This document shows, piece by piece, positions 44,870-49,677 of a stretch of DNA of 49,677 nucleotides. Numbering within the stretch: position 1 is the first letter of the stretch; every line of letters begins with the position of its first letter. Below the pieces are notes generated by a model. That model was not told where the DNA came from. It saw only the letters and a program-made list of their open reading frames with translations, and ran no database searches. The stretch spans positions 1 to 49,677 of the forward strand of contig NZ_ALJL01000020.1 of the NCBI RefSeq assembly GCF_000287675.1. Direction: 5' to 3'. The DNA comes from Lachnoanaerobaculum sp. ICM7. Lineage in GTDB: Bacteria > Bacillota > Clostridia > Lachnospirales > Lachnospiraceae. Both the position numbers and the translations under genes were made by a program.

Positions 44870-45685
44870 ATGAAGAAATTCGTGCTTATCGTAGTGGCTG
44901 TTGTCTGCGGTCTTGTTCTTTTTGCTTTTGCTAAAGCTGATTTTATGGCGGATAAATATTATGGTGTATTTATTGGAATCAGCAAAGAAGATGGAATGAA
45001 GCTTAATAATTACAAAGTCCTTGTACTTGAACCGACTGAATTTAATAAAGATGATATAAAGAAACTACATGAGAAAAATAAAAAGATATATGCCTATCTT
45101 AATATAGGGGCTTTGGAAAACTATCGTCCATACTATGAGGAGTTTAAAGATAAAACACTTGGTACATATGAGAACTGGAAAGATGAGTCATGGATGGACG
45201 TATCTGATAAGAACTGGCAAGACCTTATAGTAGATGATCTTGGGAAAAGTATCGCAGATAAAGGCTTTGACGGATTTTTTATAGATAACTGTGATGTGTA
45301 TTATCAGTTTGAGAATGAAAAGATATTTGGCGGACTTTGTTCTATACTTAAGGGAATTCGAAAATATAATCTTAATATTATAATAAACGGCGGAGATACA
45401 TTTGTAAGCAAATGTATAGATGAAAAAAATGCAAAGGAAATGTTTGATGGAGTCAATCAGGAATGTGTATTTACAGATATAGATTTTGAACATAAAACAT
45501 ATACTGAAAAGAGCATGGAAGAAAGAGGGTACTTCATCAAATATCTGGAAAATGTTAAATCACAGGGACTTAAAGTTTATATTTTAGAATACGGTGCAAA
45601 CAAAAGTATGTTAAGAGAAATTAAAAACTTTTGCAATGAAAACGGATTTCACTTTTATAATGCAAAAAGTTTGGAATTAAGTTAA
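44870..45685 (+). CDS. GH114-like (endo-alpha-1,4-polygalactosaminidase/TM1410-type) exported protein
   Basis: 271 residues with an N-terminal signal or anchor helix (4-20). The rest fits the TIM-barrel family GH114 that includes TM1410-type proteins, with KIYAYLNIGALENYR and GFDGFFIDNCDVY as conserved strands carrying the likely catalytic Asp residues. It acts outside the cell, perhaps on a galactosamine-containing surface polymer or biofilm matrix. Substrate not proven. Divergent from the Xre pair. Confidence 0.82.
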   Translation: MKKFVLIVVAVVCGLVLFAFAKADFMADKYYGVFIGISKEDGMKLNNYKVLVLEPTEFNKDDIKKLHEKNKKIYAYLNIGALENYRPYYEEFKDKTLGTYENWKDESWMDVSDKNWQDLIVDDLGKSIADKGFDGFFIDNCDVYYQFENEKIFGGLCSILKGIRKYNLNIIINGGDTFVSKCIDEKNAKEMFDGVNQECVFTDIDFEHKTYTEKSMEERGYFIKYLENVKSQGLKVYILEYGANKSMLREIKNFCNENGFHFYNAKSLELS

Positions 45686-45691
45686 TTGATA

Positions 45692-45707
45692 ATACCCAAA
45701 GGGGTAT
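45692..45707. promoter_or_regulatory. G/C-tract dyad resembling a CsoR-family operator
   Basis: ATACCC-AAAG-GGGTAT. CsoR/CstR-type regulators (copper, sulfide and related signals) use operators of the form ATACCC..GGGTAT. It lies 32 bases upstream of the metal-uptake -35 box. A possible older promoter TTGATA (45686), 19 bases, CATATT would have this site in its spacer. It could instead be a weak end-of-gene hairpin, but no T run follows. Confidence 0.35.
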
Positions 45708-45739
45708 AGCCATATTGCATAAAAATATAGAATTATATA

Positions 45740-45767
45740 TTGACTTTATTTATTAGAATGCTAAAAT
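45740..45767 (+). promoter_or_regulatory. Promoter of the substrate-binding/FecCD transporter genes
   Basis: TTGACT (45740-45745), 16 bases, TAAAAT (45762-45767), about 60 bases before the gene. Confidence 0.55.
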
Positions 45768-45827
45768 ATCTATTTGTTACAAATTTTTATTTTTATATAC
45801 TAATTTGAATTACTTGAAGGGAGAAAA

Positions 45828-46883
45828 ATGAAAAAAATAGCATTATTTGCCGGAATCGGTATTTCGTTATTTGCATTGGCAGGATGTAGTAATCAAAAGA
45901 GAGTTGTAGGTTCCAAGGGAGATCAATATACAGTAAATAAGGATGTACAAAAGGTTGACAATGACTCTTCAGAAAAGGAATATGAGCCATATACAATCAC
46001 TTTAAATCTTGAGAGATCGGGTGCCGGACAAAATATGGAAGAGACATTTACCTCAGCACCAAAGAGGGTGGTAGCAGACGGTGATCAGATGGTTGATTTT
46101 TTTCTGGATTTAGGTCTTGAAGATCATATAGCAGGATTTACAAGAGGTTCATGCCTTGATACGGTAAATGATTTTCCGGCAAGAGATAAATTAAATAAGA
46201 TTCTACCTGACGGACAAAATCTTAATAAAGCATCTAAGGAGCAAATCCTAAGTTTAAATGCGGATTTTATGATAGGATGGGATTCTCTTTTCTCAGATGA
46301 CAATTTCTCTGTAGACTGGTGTCTAAAGAATAATATTATTCCTTATTTCCCATATTCATGTTCAGATAAGGCAACTATGGAAGATGTATATAAGGATTAT
46401 GATACTCTGGGACATATCTTCGGTGTAAGTGATTTGGCCGAGCAAAGAGTTCAGGTTATGAAGAATACAATAGAAGAAGTAAAGAATACGCTTGGTGAAG
46501 ATGTTTATAAAAACCCTGTTTCAGTGTTTGTATATGACTCGGGTGAGGATGCACCTTTTACAGCTTGTCAAGGAATACCGGGAGATATGATTAAGCTTGC
46601 AGGCGGTATTTCAATCTTTAATGATATTGATAAGGGATGGGCAACTCCTTCATGGGAAGAGGTTGTTGCAAGAGATCCTGATGTAATACTTATACTTGAC
46701 TATGATCATGATACTGAGGCAAAGAAGAAGTTCCTTGAGACAAATGAATTCACAAAAAATCTTCGTGCAGTAAAGGAAGGTAGAATTTACAGTGCAAGTT
46801 GTTCAGATATGCAGGGCTCTGCCGGTTCTGCAAATGCCGTAAAGCTTATGGCAAATGAATTCTATCCTGATAAATTCAAATAA
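45828..46883 (+). CDS. ABC transporter substrate-binding lipoprotein (FepB/BtuF-like)
   Basis: 351 residues. Signal peptide with lipobox LAGC (Cys20), then a spacer and the two-lobe class III binding fold joined by a long helix (PKRVVADGDQMVDFFLDLGL at the start of lobe 1). It captures a metal chelate, heme or cobalamin outside the cell and hands it to the permease. The ligand cannot be set from sequence. Followed by a hairpin that may lower expression of the next two genes. Confidence 0.9.
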   Translation: MKKIALFAGIGISLFALAGCSNQKRVVGSKGDQYTVNKDVQKVDNDSSEKEYEPYTITLNLERSGAGQNMEETFTSAPKRVVADGDQMVDFFLDLGLEDHIAGFTRGSCLDTVNDFPARDKLNKILPDGQNLNKASKEQILSLNADFMIGWDSLFSDDNFSVDWCLKNNIIPYFPYSCSDKATMEDVYKDYDTLGHIFGVSDLAEQRVQVMKNTIEEVKNTLGEDVYKNPVSVFVYDSGEDAPFTACQGIPGDMIKLAGGISIFNDIDKGWATPSWEEVVARDPDVILILDYDHDTEAKKKFLETNEFTKNLRAVKEGRIYSASCSDMQGSAGSANAVKLMANEFYPDKFK

Positions 46884-46898
46884 TATTTTAACATTTAA

Positions 46899-46926
46899 AG
46901 CTGTCACTGATTGTGGCAGTTTTATT
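46899..46926 (+). terminator. Intercistronic hairpin (partial terminator)
   Basis: CTGTCAC, loop TGATT, GTGGCAG, then TTTTATTTT, between the binding-protein and permease genes. It would let the binding protein be made in excess. Confidence 0.7.
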
Positions 46927-46938
46927 TTAGGAGTTAAT

Positions 46939-48015
46939 ATGTCAAAATTTAAAAAACACTTTTTACCGCTTGAGTCAAAAAGTACATATTTAGGATTTAT
47001 ATTAATTATGGTACTGATACTTTGTGTTTCAATAGTAATATCAATAATTTTAGGAAGTGTGGACATTGAACTTAAGGACATTGCGGGATTTTTAGCCAAT
47101 AAATTCAGTGGTAGGAGAGTAGTGGAAGTCACATGGGATAAAAGTATTGAATCTATAGTATGGGATATCAGATTCCCAAGAGTATTCGTTGCATTCTTTG
47201 TTGGAGCAGGACTTACACTTTGCGGAATTATAATGCAGGCTTTAACAAAGAATACATTGGCAGATCCCTATGTACTCGGTATTTCACAGGGAGCATCTGC
47301 AGGTGCGGTATTTATGATAATGTACGGATCTTTGTTTTTTTACGGTCCTTACGGTACAATGCTTGGTGCATTTATAGGTGCTGTAATTTCTATAATCATT
47401 GCGCTTAATATAGCAAAAATAAGAAATAAGATAACGGCAACACAGCTTATACTTGCAGGAATAGCGGTAGCCGCGCTTTTCGGAGCTGCAACAAATCTGA
47501 TGATTTATATGCAAAGAACAGGCTCGGATAAAGTAAAAACCGCACAGTACTGGATGATGGGTTCGCTGAGCGGATCAACATGGGAAAGGCTTTTATACGT
47601 AAGCATTACATTTTTACTTTGTTTTATAGTTATTTATTCCATAAGAAAAATGCTTGATGCGATGCTGTTAGGTGATGATGTGGCAATGACACTTGGTGTA
47701 AATACTTCAAAGTTGAAGTTGATTATGATATTGGTGGCGACATTGCTTACCGGTGTTATCGTTTCAATAAGCGGAGTAATAGGATTTGTCGGGCTTACCA
47801 TTCCACATATTACAAGGTCAATTGTCGGAAGTAAGCATACAAGGCTTATACCTGCCGCAACTTTGGTGGGAGGAACATTCCTTGTGGTGGCTGATGTCAT
47901 ATCAAGAGTTATTATTTCACCGGAAGAATTGCCTATAGGAGTTGTTTCCGCATTCTTTGGAGCACCATTCTTTTTATACTTGATTAAAAAATCCAATAAC
48001 GGAGGAAGAGGATGA
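46939..48015 (+). CDS. FecCD-family ABC transporter permease
   Basis: 358 residues from the ATG after TTAGGAG; the in-frame ATG at 46855 lies within the preceding gene. About ten helices; DPYVLGISQGASAGAVF and GFVGLTIPHITRSIVGSKH are the family signatures, the second being the ATPase-coupling loop. Moves the metal chelate, heme or cobalamin. It overlaps the ATPase gene by four bases. Confidence 0.93.
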   Translation: MSKFKKHFLPLESKSTYLGFILIMVLILCVSIVISIILGSVDIELKDIAGFLANKFSGRRVVEVTWDKSIESIVWDIRFPRVFVAFFVGAGLTLCGIIMQALTKNTLADPYVLGISQGASAGAVFMIMYGSLFFYGPYGTMLGAFIGAVISIIIALNIAKIRNKITATQLILAGIAVAALFGAATNLMIYMQRTGSDKVKTAQYWMMGSLSGSTWERLLYVSITFLLCFIVIYSIRKMLDAMLLGDDVAMTLGVNTSKLKLIMILVATLLTGVIVSISGVIGFVGLTIPHITRSIVGSKHTRLIPAATLVGGTFLVVADVISRVIISPEELPIGVVSAFFGAPFFLYLIKKSNNGGRG

Positions 48016-48782
48016 TAAAGCTGGAAACAAAGGGAATCACTTATTCCATTGACGGAAAAATCATAATTGACGGAATAGATATAAGCGTAAAAGAAGGAGA
48101 GCTTGTAGGTATTGTAGGACCTAACGGTTGCGGTAAGTCTACACTTCTAAAAAATATCTATAAGGTATTTACTCCGGATAGCGGTGCGGCATTTATAGAC
48201 GGAGAGGATCTGTCAAAACTTTCCAACAGAAAAACGGCAAAAAAGATGTCTGTAATGCAACAGGAAAATATTGTGGATTTTGATATGACAGTTTATGATA
48301 TGGTGATGCTTGGAAGATTTGCACATCAAAAACTTTTCTCGGGAAGCAGTGAAGAGGATAGAATTATTGTAAATGAGTATATCAAGGAGGTTGGACTTTC
48401 GGGATATGAAAACAGACATTTTCTTTCATTATCAGGTGGAGAAAAGCAAAGAACTTTACTGGCGAGAGCATTGAGCCAGAAAGCATCCTTAATACTTCTG
48501 GATGAACCTACAAATCATTTGGATATAGGATACCAGTATCAAATCATGAATATACTTAAAAGACAAAGCCTGACAATACTTTGTTGTGTACATGATCTTA
48601 ATATAGCGGCAGCATATTGTGACAGAATTATTTTGATGAAAAACAAGAAAATATTTGATGTCGGAAGTCCGAAAGAGATGCTGACAAGAGAAAATATTAG
48701 GGCGCTTTTTGATATAGATACAATGATAATAGAAAATGAGAAAACCGGCAGACTGAATATAATCTTTATGCCGGAGCTGTAA
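48012..48782 (+). CDS. ABC transporter ATPase (FepC/BtuD-like)
   Basis: 256 residues. Walker A GPNGCGKST, Q loop, signature LSGGEKQR, Walker B LILLDEPTNHLD, switch His in VHDLN. Energises the FecCD permease. A strong terminator follows. Confidence 0.94.
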   Translation: MIKLETKGITYSIDGKIIIDGIDISVKEGELVGIVGPNGCGKSTLLKNIYKVFTPDSGAAFIDGEDLSKLSNRKTAKKMSVMQQENIVDFDMTVYDMVMLGRFAHQKLFSGSSEEDRIIVNEYIKEVGLSGYENRHFLSLSGGEKQRTLLARALSQKASLILLDEPTNHLDIGYQYQIMNILKRQSLTILCCVHDLNIAAAYCDRIILMKNKKIFDVGSPKEMLTRENIRALFDIDTMIIENEKTGRLNIIFMPEL

Positions 48783-48797
48783 AAGACACAGGATAAT

Positions 48798-48836
48798 AAA
48801 TAGTGTGAATGAGATTATCATTTGCACTATTTTTTG
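48798..48836 (+). terminator. Terminator after the FecCD transporter genes
   Basis: AAATAGTG pairs with CACTATTT, with an inner AATGA/TCATT, then TTTTTT. Confidence 0.85.
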
Positions 48837-49043
48837 CTTTATAGACAGCTGTATAAAACATTATAAATATAAAAAATAAGAAAAGTTTAAGAAAAAAACT
48901 TTCAAAGTATCATTTGATAGTTCCAAAAACATAAAAAATAGAGTAGAATAGTAGGGATTTAAAAATCAAATTTTATTGTTATTAAGGAGGTGTAGGGTTA
49001 ATCGGGTAAATTTTCATTTTTTTGCAAAGCAAGAATGCAATAA

Positions 49044-49276
49044 AATGAAGTCTTTGTTTATATGGATAAGGGCTAGATTCGTATAAACAAATTTCATTCT
49101 TCTACTAAGAAGATTGTTTTAAATTAAATTGGGCAGTTTATCTATGCAAGAGGGTAAACAAAGGTAAAATAAAGGATATAAAATCAAGGGCAGATTACTT
49201 GGGCTAGGTAAGAAACCCTTATTTTGAGAATAAAAACAAGGGTAACTTACATGGGCTAGGTAGGAAACTCTTGTTT
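49044..49276 (+). ncRNA. Structured leader with three hairpins sharing loop NNGGGCTAG
   Basis: The 590-base gap 48783-49372 has no gene of size. Hairpin A: stem TTTGTTTATATGGAT / ATTCGTATAAACAAA (49053-49067 and 49077-49091), loop AAGGGCTAG, with an outer AATGAA/TTCATT. Hairpin B: AAGGG/CCCTT (49186-49220), internal loop, TTAC/GTAA, loop TTGGGCTAG. Hairpin C: AAACAAGGG/CTCTTGTTT (49234-49276), internal loop, CTTAC/GTAGG, loop ATGGGCTAG. A further hairpin GTTTATC/GGTAAAC lies at 49136-49159. Loop length is nine in all three. It matches no riboswitch class I can recall. Bases 48837-49043 hold an AAGGAGGTG at 48984 with no open frame after it. Confidence 0.6.
49098..49120 (+). terminator. Possible terminator or attenuator inside the leader
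   Basis: TCTTCT, loop ACTA, AGAAGA, then TTGTTTT, directly after hairpin A. Weak stem, but its place suggests attenuation. Confidence 0.4.
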
Positions 49277-49332
49277 AAGGTGCGAAAAATACGATTTTAG
49301 ATTCTTTATATTTCATGGAGGATAACAAGATA

Positions 49333-49395
49333 ATGATTTTATTTTGTACGAAAAGAAAAATAGAGGTGATATATGAAAAAGAAAAGTATACTTAA
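49333..49395 (+). CDS. Possible 20-residue leader peptide
   Basis: ATG at 49333, 11 bases after GGAGG, reads MILFCTKRKIEVIYEKEKYT and stops at 49393-49395, overlapping the next gene's start in another frame. It may couple translation or be chance; the ribosome site is good but the spacing is long. Confidence 0.25.
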   Translation: MILFCTKRKIEVIYEKEKYT

Positions 49396-49677
49396 TTACG
49401 CAGGATTACTGGCAGTTTCTACTCTGTGTTTTTTAGGTTTTACAACTACTGTTCATGCAGAAGGATGGGATAGTACAAGTGGGGAGTGGAAATACCTTGA
49501 TAGCGCAAATAATCCGGTATATGAAGCTTGGAGAATGTCGGGTGACGCATGGTACTATTTAGGTGATGACGGTAATATAGTTAAAGATTCCATGGTTACA
49601 ATAGGCGATGGCATTTACTATTTGAATGCTGATGGAGCTATGGCAGCTAATCGTTGGGTTCTTGCAAAAGATATCGA
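49373..49677 (+). CDS. Secreted protein with cell-wall/choline-binding-type repeats, 3' end beyond window
   Basis: ATG at 49373 after GAGGTGAT. The first 29 residues are a signal peptide ending VHA. The mature part contains aromatic-glycine repeats (GEWKYLDS, DAWYYLGDDGNIVKDSMV, IYYLNADGAMAANRWV) of the CW_binding/choline-binding type that attach proteins to wall polymers or glucans. The frame is open to the end of the window (101 codons), so the catalytic or other domains are unseen. Confidence 0.88.
   Translation, partial: MKKKSILNYAGLLAVSTLCFLGFTTTVHAEGWDSTSGEWKYLDSANNPVYEAWRMSGDAWYYLGDDGNIVKDSMVTIGDGIYYLNADGAMAANRWVLAKDI

Noticed and set aside
48984-49043. Perfect ribosome site AAGGAGGTG in the gap after the FecCD genes
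   Set aside because: No start codon with an open frame follows; stop codons come at once in the nearby frames.
49044-49276. Known riboswitch (c-di-GMP I or II, preQ1, cobalamin, Moco, fluoride, glycine)
   Set aside because: Conserved sequence blocks of these classes were not found; only the repeated GGGCTAG loops stand out.

Overview
The window looks like chromosome from a low-GC Gram-positive anaerobe of the Clostridia, most likely family Lachnospiraceae. The reasons are AT-rich DNA, near-exclusive AGA arginine codons, strong AGGAGG ribosome sites, TTGACA/TATAAT promoters, class B sortase, flavodiiron protein, rubredoxin fusion and a protein with cell-wall-binding repeats. A malolactic enzyme that looks streptococcal in sequence and codon use suggests a host sharing a niche with lactic bacteria, such as the mouth; a Lachnoanaerobaculum-like organism is possible but not proven. 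No rRNA, tRNA or CRISPR array was seen.

Layout. 1-2172: an IS1634-family insertion sequence whose target duplication carries a second copy of the clpB promoter. 2210-13104: clpB, then a tight same-strand run cls, plsC, pheA, DUF815 ATPase, ppx-like, ppk (phospholipid, phenylalanine and polyphosphate genes). 13157-15679 (minus): ilvC, ilvN and a class B sortase. 15805-21495: YfhO membrane protein, argH, NusG-domain-II protein, aminotransferase. 21813-24944: an acyl-CoA dehydrogenase/ETF/rubredoxin fusion followed by flavodiiron protein, a candidate oxygen-reducing chain in two polypeptides. 25060-30697: DUF4375 protein, extracytoplasmic MsrAB, and an operon of alkD, an MGMT-like fusion, a CmpB-type membrane protein and an EamA transporter with a His-rich tail.

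30704-33898 is the most striking accessory block. An Rrf2 regulator has a palindromic operator over its own promoter. The same operator architecture lies over the promoter of the following zinc-macrodomain, Nudix and SirTM genes, a cassette that could write, erase and recycle protein ADP-ribosylation. A decayed fragment of a second SirTM gene follows. 34002-36179 (minus) is a malolactic enzyme read in frame with a gutted MFS transporter. 36392-38064 holds an acetyltransferase, a truncated HicB and a RelB/PIN toxin-antitoxin pair.

38119-43245 is a peptide-resistance type ABC transporter, a flavodoxin-family protein and an OmpR-type two-component system; a nearly identical 30-base box lies upstream of both the transporter and the regulator. 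43340-43968 is a toxin-antitoxin locus whose toxin has a stop codon. 43992-45685 is an Xre regulator plus membrane protein divergent from a GH114-like gene, with an inverted repeat over both -35 boxes. 45828-48782 is a FecCD-type metal or cofactor uptake ABC system. The window ends with a 590-base gap containing three hairpins that share the apical loop sequence GGGCTAG, ahead of a truncated secreted protein with cell-wall-binding repeats.
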